DNA from: Thermothielavioides terrestris NRRL 8126
Taxonomy: Eukaryota; Ascomycota; Sordariomycetes; Sordariales; Chaetomiaceae
Assembly (NCBI RefSeq): GCF_000226115.1
Contig: NC_016458.1
Location: 5,428,001-5,492,000 of the forward strand
Reading direction: 5' to 3'
Length of the DNA: 64,000 nucleotides
The translations under genes were made by a program, and so were the position numbers. Below the pieces are notes generated by a model. It was given only the letters and a program-made list of their open reading frames with translations. It had not been told where the DNA came from and made no database searches. Shown here piece after piece: positions 43,438 to 54,181 of this stretch (position 1 is the first letter of the stretch; every line of letters begins with the position of its first letter).

Positions 43438-44421
43438 TCACTCCTTCTTCTCCTTAGGGCGCTCGCTCAGTTGTTTTTCTCTGCCAATCAGCGGCGCATT
43501 CCCCACCGCCTCGTGGCCGCCAAACGTCTCGAAGCCCTTGTGGAACGCCCACTCAACCGCGTTCTCGACGGGCTTGTCGAAGATCTTCGGCAGGAACGGC
43601 ACAACCGAAAGCCCCAGGCCGATCGGCGCCCACGTCCTCAGCGTCGCGTTCTTCACGTCCTTCATTGCCCGCCCGCTGTAGCGCACGACGCTGTGAATCG
43701 TGAACGCCGGCAGCCCCATGCTGGCAATGCTCTGGAAGATGCCGCGCTGCAGCATCACCGTGCGCCAGTCCTCCAGCGGCGGCACGGTGCCGGGCGCAGC
43801 CGGGGCGGGCGACGACCCGGGCGCGGCGGTCAGGTCGACGCCGAGGAGCTGCTGCTGCCGCGTCGACAGCTCCAGGTGCGGGTTGCGCACCCGCTGGTTG
43901 TGCCAGTACGCCTTGTAGCCCTCGTAGCCGACGTCGCCGAGGATGTAGGCCCACGAGACGCCGTAGGCGCCACGGACGAGCCACGGGTGCGCGACGGGGC
44001 GGAACGACTCGCCTATGTCGGACGTGTAGGCCACGTAGCGGTGGGCGGAGAGGAGGATGGTGCGGAAGCGCGAGGCGTAGGCGGCATAGCGGACGTTGGA
44101 ATCGGTGGATGGCGGTGCACTGGGATGGGAGGAAACGGGAGGGACCGTTAACAGACTGGCTGGAGCCAGGCCGGGGCTGAGGAGCGCGAGGGGATCAACG
44201 TACTATCCCTCGACGAGCTCGTCAAAGAAGTTCTCCTCCTTGTCCGATTTCTCGACGATCTTTTGCAGCTTTTTAGGGAGCTTTTGTCGGTCCGGCAGCT
44301 TGTTGGAGTCGAGATCAGTCTTCGGGTCGTCTATCGCACTCTGAGGCGCGGATGCCTTGGCAGCGTCGTTTTGGGGCGTCGACCCCGAAGGCTTGTCCGA
44401 GCCGCTGCTCCAAGGCCACAT
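43438..44421 (-). CDS. Mitochondrial fission process protein MTFP1/MTP18-like
   Basis: MTFP1 family proteins are inner mitochondrial membrane proteins that affect fission and membrane integrity in animals. Exons 44421-44204 and 44119-43438 give 299 aa. The family domain starts around residue 80 and reads SNVRYAAYASRFRTILLSAH, RYVAYTSDIGESFRPVAHPW, SWAYILGDVGYEGYKAYW, later LQRGIFQSIASMGLPAFTIH, SGRAMKDVKNATLRTWAPIG and LSVVPFLPKIFDKPVENAVE. Three to four hydrophobic helices are apparent. The N-terminal 75 residues (MWPWSSGSDKPSG, LPDRQKLPKKLQKIVEKSDK, FFDELVEG) are a charged extension found with this domain in fungi. The 84-nt intron (donor GTACGT, acceptor CCCAG) joins them in frame. The animal protein is about 166 aa, so this is the larger fungal form. 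Confidence 0.82.
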
Positions 44422-44994
44422 CTTTCAAGACGATGACTGGGTGTACCACGGGGAGCTTCGTTGCCGCAAATTGAATGTCTCCTAAGAGCGCTTCGTGCTG
44501 GGAGCGCCGGGCGTGTTTCGCAGTCGGGTACAACCGGGAGGGATTCGGGACGCGCGACGGGCAATCCGAGCACACTCGAGCCACGACAAATGGATTCCTG
44601 TAACTTCTTCAACCGGAGATTGAGCGTGACTCAAGTGCTCCTGCGGTGGTCACCGGAAGGGATGCTGCGAAGCATTCAGATTCTCAACGAAAGATTGTTT
44701 TAGTCTTGAGCTGGAGCGTGGGTGACGTAGTTTGGCTGCTTATCTCCACCGCCTTGGCGATAACACAAGAATTCCCGAGCAGTTGGGTTCGCCTGATTAC
44801 GTAAGCACATCCAGCGTCGTCCAATGTTTGGCTGGCAAATTTCCGGGAGTCCAGGGGACGCACGGAGCACTGTGAGAGCTTCGATGTCTGCGACGTTTTT
44901 GACTCTCAGTTGCCAGACATCCCATCCTCCAGATCGCTCCCGAAAAGACTCCCAGCGCGCATCGCCCCAGCCCGGTTTCCTGCCTTCCGTCAAA
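44422..44994. promoter_or_regulatory. Divergent promoter region mtfp1-like/atp19
   Basis: 573 bp separate two outward-facing start codons, both of genes for mitochondrial inner membrane proteins. No specific motif was assigned. Confidence 0.5.
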
Positions 44995-45392
44995 ATGGTC
45001 CAGACCTACAGCATCTTCGGCAAGCAGGTTGCCTCCCACTACGTCAGTGACCCTCGGTTAACTTCGCCCGAGTCCAAATCTCCCAAGACACTCCGACGAG
45101 ACTCGGCTGTCCATTGACGAGCGATAACTAACATTTCGGCTGCTGTAGCTGGCCATGGGTGTCCTCGGCACATTGTTTGGCGGTGTATATCTCTCGACGG
45201 GTGGAAGCAAGAAGACCCCCGCCGCTCCCCCGATCAACGCTTCCAGCCCCGACGAGGCCGACTTCATCAAGTGCGCCGCACTCCCCGTCAGTCCGGTCTC
45301 TTCTTTAGACGTAGGTTGTCTGACATGGCCGCAGGAAGTTCATAGAGGAAGCCGACGCGGAGGAGAAGAAGGCGAACGCGGCGAAGCACTAG
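44995..45392 (+). CDS. atp19: Mitochondrial F1Fo-ATP synthase subunit k (Atp19)
   Basis: This is a small, single-span subunit associated with the dimeric ATP synthase. Exons 44995-45042, 45149-45270 and 45335-45392 give 75 aa. Seen: VQTYSIFGKQVASHY joined to LAMGVLGTLFGGVYLSTGG (the membrane helix), then KKTPAAPPINASSPDEADF, IKKFIEEADAEEKKANAAKH. This matches the fungal subunit k pattern (FGxxVxSHxLA, DEADFIKKFIEE). Introns carry GTCAGT and GTGCGC donors and TAG/CAG acceptors. The exons are too short to be found as one open frame. Confidence 0.85.
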
Positions 45393-47948
45393 GCTGAATG
45401 TCACGGGGAGTGGATCAGGGCGCTGGAGGGCATTCTGCTCTGTGTATCAATATAGCGGGCGTTCAATGAGACCCTCGACTTGGAACTCCACAGGACAAGC
45501 GACCGCGGCCTTCACTTCATACTCTACCTGTTCAGCCGCAGAGCAGACCTGCTTAAGCGTGCGGATGCTTGACCTATCCTTCCGTGGGTTGGCATCTGAG
45601 GAGAGCAGAGAAAAGATGAAGACGCCACAGTGTCATGTTTTCTGAACGGCTCACGGCTGAAGTATCAGATGCGTGTCCGAAACGCCAAAACTCTCCACCC
45701 CACTAGTGGGACAGAGGGTTCCCCCCTCCTCGCCCTCCTTCTCCCACCAATCCCTGTGATAGACTTGCGATCCACCCCATCTTTCATGGTCTTGCACTTT
45801 GACCTGGTCTCTGCACAAGCTGCGTACAATGACCTAGGTTGGTTGCGATATAATAGCCAAATGTAGACGGCGTGTGGAAGGGGGTGCGGAAGCGCTGGGT
45901 GCCTGGACCTTCATTGTTTGTCATGATCTCGGCGGCCAAAGCGTGGTTGGCGTGTGCCTTTTCTGATGCTGCTGTCCAGATTGATGGCCAACACGTCCCT
46001 CTGAACTCGCGCTATCCCGGAAAGGTCTTGGGTCTTCTTCGCCCACCGAAAATGAGGTGGCAGCATCCAGATTCATTCCGAATCCCACCAAAGATGGAGG
46101 GGAAAAAAAAAAAGAAAAAAAAAGAAAAGAAAAGAAAAAAAAGAAAAAGAAAAGAAAAAGAAAAGATGGACGGCGGCAGGCCTCTATTTGGCGCTCGAGT
46201 GAAACACTGAAAAGGAGATCGACGCCGTACTGGCATATCACACTACGACAGCACCGGAACTGGCTCCGGGATATGGCTAGTTCAGGTCCAGGGCCGATCC
46301 CGCCAAACCCGGCGGCGAACCCCACTTCCAGCTCCACCAAGCCGGCCGCGGAAGCCACCCCGGCTCCGGAGCCTCCCGAAACACCGGACCTCAGCATGAA
46401 CACTTGTCCTGCGCGCACCATATCTGGACACCCAGCATCAGAGCGAGAAACGAGAACGGGCTCAATGTTGTCCGGGGTTGTGCTCACAATACGAGTTCGG
46501 CGCAGGCACGGGACCAAAGCCGAAGCCTTTCCTTTACCTCCGCGACGGAAGCAAGAATCCGGTGGAAGGCGCTGGCTCCTATTTGGGACTATGAAATGGG
46601 ATATTTGCTTCTGAGGTTTACTGCCCTTTGCATCTGTGCGTTAAGTTTGTATACTTCCCAAGAAGTCGGCGCCATCGAAGCTATAAGCAGCTTGAAGTTT
46701 GAACCAGGCCCCTTTTGTTTCCCATTGGCCAACCGAGGCAGAGCGTAAAGTAGCCAGCTGGTTCAGAGCTCTTTAGGCTGATAAGAATTGCTCAAGCATT
46801 GAACAGAAGCGCATGACTTCCCAGGCTAGTGAGAGTTTGTGACAGGCATTCTCTCTGTACCGGAGAAATAGGAAGGCGTGGTCTCTTGGTCTCTTGAAGC
46901 GCGCTGTGGGGAAGCCATCCCTAACCCAACACAAGGTCTGGCACCGGTATGCGAGCTTCGATCTGGTGGCGATGCATTAGACTTCTTCCCTTTTTCCCCA
47001 ACGCGATTGGGAAGGGCTGTGTTGAAGGAAGCGGCGGAGGATGAGATGGGTAGAATTGGGTTACCGCGGCCGCAGCATTGCCGGTTTGGGTAGCTCACAT
47101 GTGCCAGATTTGGTATGCTCTCCAGTATGACTGACGAGATACTTCAGGACTGCGATGGCACGTATTCCTGGGACAGTCAGATTACAGGTGACGGCATGTC
47201 ACTGGCGATTGCGATGAATCTTTTGCTAGCTGGAGGGGGGAAATGAAACATGCCCGAACGTTGCTCTTTAGCTTGAATTCAAAGTGTTTCCGAAAAGGAA
47301 CCGCTCTTCGCTGCAGGGCAAAAACTGAGTCTCCACAGCCCTGTTCGCTTGGCCTTTGCAGTGCAGCAACCGACCGTCCCCCTAATATCGACGAGAATCG
47401 TCCCGGGAAGAGGGGGAGAAAAATATCAAAGCAGGCTTCCGTCCCATGTTCCGGCACCAGTGAGGGCATGATATCTGGAGAACAAAGTAGGTGCACCCTG
47501 GCCTCGGCAAGTCACTAAGCTCGTCTTCAGGGGCTAGGCTGGCCATGTCGGAAATCGGCTCTTTTGTCATGTAATCATTGTAGAAGGAGACACAAAGCAC
47601 GGGATATGACTACACCACAGAGGAGGACCCAGAGTGCCAATTTCACGCTTTCGTCTGATTAATTAACAAATGATTCAGGCTTGATTTGTCTAAGACCTCT
47701 TGAGCTCAGTTCGTTGGCCGACGACGAACTGTACCGCAATGTAAGGTAGTCAGTCGTCACCAATCTGCTGCAGTTCGCATACGGACTGCTTGCTCCCTGT
47801 CCATGTGAATCCAGGTCCCTGTAATGCCGTCCCATTCCCATTAGTTGGGTCCACGTCAAAGCTACAGCAGCTTTGAACCTGCCTCAGCACCCCAACCGCC
47901 GCTCATCAGCTTTCGTCTGTTTGCCTGGTGAGGGGACCGTGCCGTGAG
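45393..47948. other. Gene-poor 2.5 kb with purine tract
   Basis: No supported gene. It contains an A/G-only tract at about 46099-46176. A + frame from an ATG at 46273 (Pro/Ser/Thr-rich start, MASSGPGPIPPNP) ends at 46614 and has no domain. I see no terminal repeats, transposase or reverse-transcriptase motifs. Base composition is closer to 50% GC than in the exons. Confidence 0.5.
46099..46176 (+). repeat. Low-complexity A/G tract
   Basis: About 78 bases consisting only of A with interspersed G, mostly as GAAAA and GAAAAA units. It is a homopurine tract that could adopt non-B structure or derive from an old A-rich tail. Confidence 0.75.
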
Positions 47949-48459
47949 ATGTCTGTCCTTGCCACATCCCCGGGGCCCTGTGCGGCCGTTCCCCCATCGC
48001 CATCCCTCCTTCCCTCACCGTCCGCACCTCCTCGCGGTCCCCGCCGTCCCCGCCGTCCACGCCGTCCACGCCCCCCGGCCGCTCCGTTCGACCGCCGGCA
48101 CCTGGCGGAACAGCGGAGCACGCCGGCCGGATCTGGCCCCGTCGACGGTGAGGGCCCTATTCGCTCTCTCGACCTCACTCGCTGACTGAAAACTTCTTGA
48201 CTAACCTCAAAAAGCCGCCGACTGCATTCCACAGCCGGAAACCTTCTTCTTCCAACAACCACGACCACCACCATCCACCCGCCAACCACATCATTGAGGT
48301 GCGCCCCAAGCTGAGCCAGAAAGCAAGCCCGAGTTCTAAGATCTACAAAGGTATGTTTTATCTAGTTTTCTTCTGCTTCCGAGCGAGTGGTGCGTTGCCT
48401 ATCCCGGTCCTGACGCAGCCGACCCGTTTTCCGTCGGCGCAATAGACAACAGAACCAAC

Positions 48460-48928
48460 ATGGCGGATACGGCTCGCCGCAAGGCGGAGGAGAACATCAA
48501 CAGAGTGAAGATCATCGAGAGCATGATCTTCGACCTCGAGGAGGACCTCGAGTTCTTGAGCGTGCAGATTAACGACGTTTTCCGCGACCACGGCTTCCTC
48601 AGCATGGCCATTACTCGCATGGAGATGGCGCTGCGCCGCCTCAAGTTCGAGTGCGAGAACATGTCCAAGCAGCTGCTCGCCATCGAAGCCGTTCCGGAGG
48701 AGGACGAGCCCGCCGAGGCCGACGAGGAAGAGCAAAGCACCCAGGGCACCGAGGATTCAGATTATACCTTGGTTGACGAAAACAGCGAGCCGACCGACGA
48801 GGATGTCGACGCGCTGGTCATCGTGGTGAGTCTAACTTAGCACACTGGTCCTCGCACCACAGTTTTCTTCATCCGTCCCGGGACATCTCGCTAATTCGCG
48901 TCTTTTGTAGGATGACGAGGAGGATTAG
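48460..48928 (+). CDS. Small coiled-coil protein of unknown function (5' end unresolved)
   Basis: I do not recognise the family. The safe part is 48460-48825 plus a 6-codon last exon 48911-48928 (DDEED and stop), giving at least 127 aa. Residues 1-75 form a coiled-coil or helical bundle (TARRKAEENINRVKIIESMI, FDLEEDLEFLSVQINDVFR, MAITRMEMALRRLKFECENM). The rest is acidic and Ser/Thr-rich. Upstream, the frame continues through a clean intron (GTATGT at about 48351, ATAG before 48445) into codons HHILEVRP-like: NHIIEVRPKLSQKASPSSK and IYKDNRTN, so the true protein is longer. A candidate first exon with ATG at 47949 (SVLATSPGPCAAVPPSPS) ends in a good GTGAGG donor, but its phase does not match the available acceptors. 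The start given is therefore conservative. Confidence 0.65.
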
Positions 48929-51420
48929 AAGAAGGACTGGGAACTCTAGGCATCGGAGTTTGGACGAGATCGAGAGATGGGTTGAAGGGACGTTTCTGCA
49001 GCCTTAGGGTAATGGACCCAGAACATTGAGACTTGATCCAGTGAAAGTCTATTGGTGACCTACTATAGGCGTGACATTCCAAACTCCCGAGCACATCTCC
49101 TCGCCAGAGTAGCCCCCCGCCTCCCGACTATCACGAGTTAGAGCCACTTGGTCATCTCAATAACCGCTCCGCTCCCCACTGAGACTGGGCACTGTAGCCC
49201 TCTCAATCTTGGTACACAAGAAATTCAGATTGCAGGACAGGCTGCACGTATGATTTCCATCCAGAGGGCGGACGCCCGGGGCGTCCCAGGAACACAAGGT
49301 TTCGGAGGAAGCAGGGTCCAGGAGGCAGAGACCAGCGGCGTCTCAGAGAGGTACTTAGAATTCCAATAACCTCCAGCATCCGCTGACAATCGGATTATAG
49401 GCCAGAATATGTGTCTCGCTTTCTATTATGAATGCTCTCTAAACGTCGTACCCCCAAGCGACCTCTCGACCAGCGTAACACATTGCATCTCCACGATTGG
49501 AAATGGTGTCTGCAGCGGAGTCTCTCCACAGCTGACAGTCCGCAATGGAGATGGGAGTCTTGGAAGGTCCGCCCGGAGGCTCGGCGTCATGAGCACGACC
49601 CTACTATCGACAGCGCCACCCAGATTAGTCTTTAGCAACTCATCGATATAAGATGCCACCGCTGAATGTGGGCGGCAATGGCACGTATTTGCCGAGAAAG
49701 GGAATCAACGCTTACCCGCAGCGCCCGTACCCTCGGCGTGACGTCGAGGATCACGCTACTGAGCAGCACACCGGACAGTTCAGACGTTAGGTGACACCGC
49801 TTTTCGGCCCGTCATCTCAAACCCCAGATCTTCTCCATTGGCGCTTCTGTCTCTGGCCCTTTTCCAAGATGACCCCCGCCGTTAGCTCGCAGCTTGTTGA
49901 AGCCAACGGTCGAGGGCACCATCAAGTCGCGCCCCCGATCCTGCAAAACTACAACGAACAAGCGGTCTGTGGCCGAGTTGATGGCTCGGTTCTGACACCG
50001 GGAATTGGGGCTGATTGCTCAGACAACTCAAGAACCTTGCAGAAACAACCACTCTGTACTCTCTGCTTACGCTCGAGGTCAGCGTCCAATGCTTGGAAAC
50101 CGTGGGCCAAGGGCGGCTATGTATGTATGACCTGATTGTTGTGCGATGTAAGATCCTACCTTACTGTATAAACCCCTCCCATTGGGGGCCGAAGTGAGTC
50201 GTCTCATTCAGTTGGCAAAGGGAGTACAGCTCTTGGTCTAGTTACACAAGGTGCACCTCAGAGATAGCCTGACGACAGAAGCACTGTAACAGTAGGATTG
50301 AAGCAGTCACTTTTAGCCCCCAGCTCTTCATGTACATGTAATGCCTACGCAAATTCGGTTCTCCGGCTCAGATACTGCGCAAAGGACGTAGCGCCACAGC
50401 GATGGCCTACACAGGCAAGACTTGTGGCCTCGACTGACCCGTGATAATTGCTCAAGGAGCTCAGATGCTCCGGTTCTTTGACGCGTGAATAGGCTCTCTG
50501 TTCCTTTCAATGGCGGAGTTTGGCCCGCCTGCCGAGAACCCACGCTTGACTGCCAGCTTGTTTATCTAGTCACCCTCTTTGAGTCAGGGGCCGAGAGCGG
50601 AGAGAGCAAAGAGTGCCTGGAAGGATTTCACGGGCCGCCAGTTGTACACCTATCAACGCTCCTAAGAGAGCGAGGCAATATGCGTGTTTAATTCTCCCGC
50701 TTCCCTTTGGACTGTAGGTGAATCCTCTCTATGCAGGCACACGGCCCCGTAAGCAACCGGAACCGTCGACAATCCGGTACAGGTTGACTAGAGGTTGCAC
50801 TTGCTGACCATGAATTCGGACAGAAACGAGGAACGCTACCACGGTGACCAAGCAGTGCCGCTCGGCTCCCCCTATTCCCAGACGCAACCTCTGTGGTTTG
50901 CATGATTGAGGATCTATGTTCACTACGGAATCGTACGAATGCATCTCTTGGACCGAAAGCAAAGGAACCCATCTTCGACCATTGGCTAAATGCAGTCCTG
51001 CTTCCAGGGATGTTTCCGCCCCATTGATACATCCACTTGTTCCATGGATCCGCCGTCCGAATACCAGTGACCAGTCTCATCATACTCAATGCCCTCCATG
51101 GGAGCGATATGCTCGCCAGGCACTCTCCGGTCTTCCGGTGGGATCCAAGCCCTTCCTCCCGACTCTTCCTCGCCGCATCTGCCGTCTGCCCGGTGAGAAG
51201 AACTTGCTCAACGTTGCTCCTTTCGTCTAAGCCGTCATCTTCAACCTTGGGAACCACCTCCGATCCCTTCCACCTCTTCCGAGACACTTGAGATGGTGAG
51301 CATATAAACGGGTGTCTCCTCCCCCTGAGATCAGGTTTGACTCTTCACCCTCATCACCTTCCATCCACATCCCCCTCCTCATCCCAACACTTTCAACATA
51401 CCTATTCCTACCTGCCCAAG
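48929..51420. other. Gene-poor 2.5 kb upstream of the secreted protein gene
   Basis: No supported gene. The longest frame is 199 codons on the minus strand (50688-51287), with no domain and no typical start. Many short frames occur on both strands. The last 120 bp hold a TATA box for the next gene. Confidence 0.5.
51303..51308 (+). promoter_or_regulatory. TATA box of the secreted protein gene
   Basis: TATAAA lies 113 bp upstream of the ATG at 51421, followed by a pyrimidine-rich leader (TCTTCACC, CATCACC). The spacing is typical for a strongly regulated fungal promoter. Confidence 0.55.
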
Positions 51421-52022
51421 ATGCACTTCAGCCACATTCTTCTAGGCCTCGTGACCTCCGCATCCGCCATCGACGTCTACTTCTGGAACGGCGGGGACTG
51501 CTCCGGCTCCGCCACCGTCTGCACCGGCATCAACCCCAACGTCTGCTGCGCCGGCACCGACAACACCATCTCCTTCCGGGGCATCCCGACCAACTGGCAC
51601 ATCACCGGCCGGGGCTACAACAACGGCGGCTGCAACAATCTGGCCTACCAGCTCGACAACAACGGGCAGAGCTGGATCTGCCTGGAGGTTGTCTCGAGAT
51701 ACATCTACACGGGCGCTAGTTACTTCTTCCCGAGCCGCCGGCGTGCTGAGAGCGGCAACTGCACGGAGACGGTGAAGCCCGATACGCTCGTGCTTGCGGA
51801 TGGGGTTACGAAGTATGATATTGTCGGCTTGGACGATGCCAAGCTTGAGGAACTGGTGAGTGCCATCCTTTTGGATTCCACCGTCACGTCGAAACTATTC
51901 CGTACCTTAGGAGCGTTTATCAAGATGAGCGGTTGACTGGTCTCCTTCACAAGCTTGCTCTTGCTCGTTCTGGAGTTGGCCCTGAGGGAATCCCCAAGGA
52001 GTTCCAGGAGCTGCGCCGGTAA
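51421..52022 (+). CDS. Small secreted cysteine-rich protein, unknown function
   Basis: Exon 1 (51421-51855) encodes 145 residues. A signal peptide is evident (MHFSHILLGLVTSASA, cleavage probably before IDVYF). The mature part has seven cysteines (GDCSG, VCTG, VCCAG, GCNN, ICLE, NCTE), Asn/Gly-rich stretches and an N-glycosylation sequon NCT. The length and composition are those of fungal effector-like or wall-associated secreted proteins; no enzyme motif is visible. The 3' end is less certain. A GTGAGT donor follows LEEL, and an exon 51930-52022 would add RLTGLLHKLALARSGVGPEG and IPKEFQELRR, giving 175 aa; its acceptor (GATGAG) is weak. Without splicing, the frame ends at 51936 with 171 aa. 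Confidence 0.68.
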
Positions 52023-52558
52023 AACAGGATCACCAGACCCGCCGGAAACGTAGGTATGATTCGTAGCGGGATGCAGCCACGATGAACGGCGCTCTTGACG
52101 TGGAGGGAGGGGTCGTTTGGGTTGTGTTGCAGGCCCTGTGGTTCACGACTTGCATTTGTACGGAGTAAAGGGGCCATGCTCCTTACTAGGCACCCTTCCT
52201 TGTTCTCAATCAACGTACTTTTGCAAACTTCCCCGGCTTCCAGAGCTCCCAGCCATGTCAAGTCACAGAAAACGCACAGTTGCTTGCCTAAGCCCCCTAG
52301 GTCATTGATTCTGCTGGCCCCCACTAGAATAAGGCCCCTCGGAGCATTGATCGTGTCAAATGCGGCCGTGAATCTACTCCACATTCAGAGTTCAAGTCCT
52401 GCTCGTTTACCTAGCTACAATCCTGTTACATTGGGCCTCGATCGTAGTTTCCAGAGGCCAATCGCGCCTTGAGCTGGGAGGTCCTCGTCATCCCAAGCAA
52501 GGGGATCCGCTCGGACAGTCCGAAACCTCACCTGGGCCTCCTGTTCTCGGCTCTCGCC
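52023..52558. other. Convergent intergenic region
   Basis: 536 bp between the secreted protein gene and the kinase-like gene, which converge here. No coding frame or motif is supported. Both 3' UTRs should lie in it. Confidence 0.55.
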
Positions 52559-54181
52559 TCACGCCGGAGAAGCACAACGCCGTTTCGGCCGTCTTGAGCT
52601 GCTCTTTCCCTCGGCCGGCTCGTCCGCAACCGCCGCGTCCTTGCGCTTCTTCCCCCGCGGCCGCAGCGCGCGGCTCGCGACCTCGGTTCCCACAGCAGTC
52701 TCCGTGGGCCGAGGCGGAGCGGTGGGAGGCGGAGCGGTGGGAGCAGCCGGAAGTGCTTGACTCGGGCTCCACGGGATGATGGGAGCAACCTCATCATCAT
52801 CCACCATCCTCAAGGGCGGGTGGAGATCGAGGCGCAGACCGTCCGACGCGTCCGCGCGGCGCGCGCGCCTCGCCTTACGGGCGGCCTTGGCCGCCGCCTT
52901 CTGCGCCGCCGCCTCCTCGTCGGCGTACCTGCCGGTGGCGAGGAGCCGGCGCGCCGGGTCGAGAGCGGCCGACGAGGGCCGCGGCCATTCGACGTAAGGG
53001 AGCAGTCCGCGCCGGTGCCGATCCGCGACGGTAAGTCTGCGGCAAGGTGGAAAGTCGGGCCAGTCGATGTGCTCGGGCGCCTCCGTGTAGTGCGTCAGCG
53101 GCGGGGCGGCGCGCCGCCGGCGGACCCAGGCCATCAGCTCAAAGTAGAAGTCGGCCACGGGCGCGTCGAGCTCCACGTCCGGGTGTTTGATCCACTTGGC
53201 CGGGTCCTTGAAAGCTTCCTCCTCGAGCAGGTGCAGGATGTAGTGCACCCCGAGCGCCGGGTCTCGCGTGATGAGTTGGTACAGGAACAACATGACGCCC
53301 TTGACGTCGTCTCTTTCTCCCCACTTCCGCTCGGCGGGGTTGCCATGGTTCTTGGAGACACCGAGCCGGTACGCGTTGTTGAAGTCGAACAAGACGATCG
53401 AATCGTTCCGCGGGTCGATGAGCAGGTTACGAGCAGCGATGTCCTGATGGATGATGCCGTACTTGAGATTCAAGTCGTCTACAACCTGCATCAGCTCCCT
53501 CAGCCACCTAAGCTTGAACGGCCGCCGGGACTCTTCGAGCGTCTCGCTGGGGATGTATCTCATGGTGAAGCCAACAACTCGGGACTTGGTCAGCTCGTCG
53601 AGAACGAGCCGGTCGAGAAGCACCAAATGTGGGTGCGGGGGTAGCCGTGCGAGGATTTGAATCTCGGCCCAGGTGGTATGGGGCAGCGCGGGGCTGTACT
53701 TGAACACGTAATGGCTCTGGTCTTTCTTTCGTCGCGAAGGGCAAAGCGAGCGCGAGTTAAGGGAGACCAAGTCAACTCCGGACGAGAAGCGGCGGATCTC
53801 GTCAAGTTCAGAACGAAGAACCGTGCTGTTGGCCACGGCGGGGGGGAGCTGGAAGTCTTTGAGTAGAGGGTATTCAGGGGCGAGGGCATGGTCTTGCATC
53901 GGGTCGGTTGTGAAGGACACCAACTCCCCTGCCTCACCAAGTTCCATGCCGACCGTCTCGGGCGGAATGTGAGGCAGGTATTCCTTCACCTTATCGACTG
54001 TCCGTTTCAACGACTTGAGATCTTCGGGATCGTCATCGGGCGACACTCTACCGTAAGGACTTGGGGAAGTTACTCTGATGGTGCGCCTCGTGTCGCCGTT
54101 GAATAGATCAGCCTCTTGCTTAACTATGCCTAGAGCCTGGCTCATCAGGATGAAGGGAGAAAAGTCGAGATCTGGATCCAT
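52559..54181 (-). CDS. Fungal protein kinase-like protein with DFN in place of DFG
   Basis: 540 aa, no intron. Start at MDPDLDFSPF (54181), the first ATG in the frame. The protein kinase fold covers about residues 140-310. Seen: a candidate ATP-binding lysine in YVFKYSP (K161), a helix C glutamate (WAEIQIL, E173), the hinge-like VVGFTMRYIPSETL, the catalytic loop IIHQDIAARNLLID (HQD 245-247 where most kinases have HRD; D247 and N252 present), and FDFNNA (266-270) where DFG is expected. The N-terminal 120 residues are a conserved-looking helical region. The C-terminal 200 are Ala/Arg/Pro-rich with basic, nuclear-signal-like KAARKARRARR and RGKKRKD patches. Such proteins form an expanded, poorly studied fungal group. 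The metal-binding Asp is kept, so activity is possible but unproven. Confidence 0.78.
   Translation of the reverse strand: MDPDLDFSPFILMSQALGIVKQEADLFNGDTRRTIRVTSPSPYGRVSPDDDPEDLKSLKRTVDKVKEYLPHIPPETVGMELGEAGELVSFTTDPMQDHALAPEYPLLKDFQLPPAVANSTVLRSELDEIRRFSSGVDLVSLNSRSLCPSRRKKDQSHYVFKYSPALPHTTWAEIQILARLPPHPHLVLLDRLVLDELTKSRVVGFTMRYIPSETLEESRRPFKLRWLRELMQVVDDLNLKYGIIHQDIAARNLLIDPRNDSIVLFDFNNAYRLGVSKNHGNPAERKWGERDDVKGVMLFLYQLITRDPALGVHYILHLLEEEAFKDPAKWIKHPDVELDAPVADFYFELMAWVRRRRAAPPLTHYTEAPEHIDWPDFPPCRRLTVADRHRRGLLPYVEWPRPSSAALDPARRLLATGRYADEEAAAQKAAAKAARKARRARRADASDGLRLDLHPPLRMVDDDEVAPIIPWSPSQALPAAPTAPPPTAPPRPTETAVGTEVASRALRPRGKKRKDAAVADEPAEGKSSSRRPKRRCASPA

Noticed and set aside
46273..46614. 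Pro/Ser/Thr-rich + frame starting MASSGPGPIPP
   Set aside because: Only 113 codons, loses coding character after about 45 residues and has no splice partner I could find; kept only as a note in the gene-poor interval.
50688..51287. 199-codon minus-strand frame
   Set aside because: No domain, no good start context, and many competing frames; likely chance.
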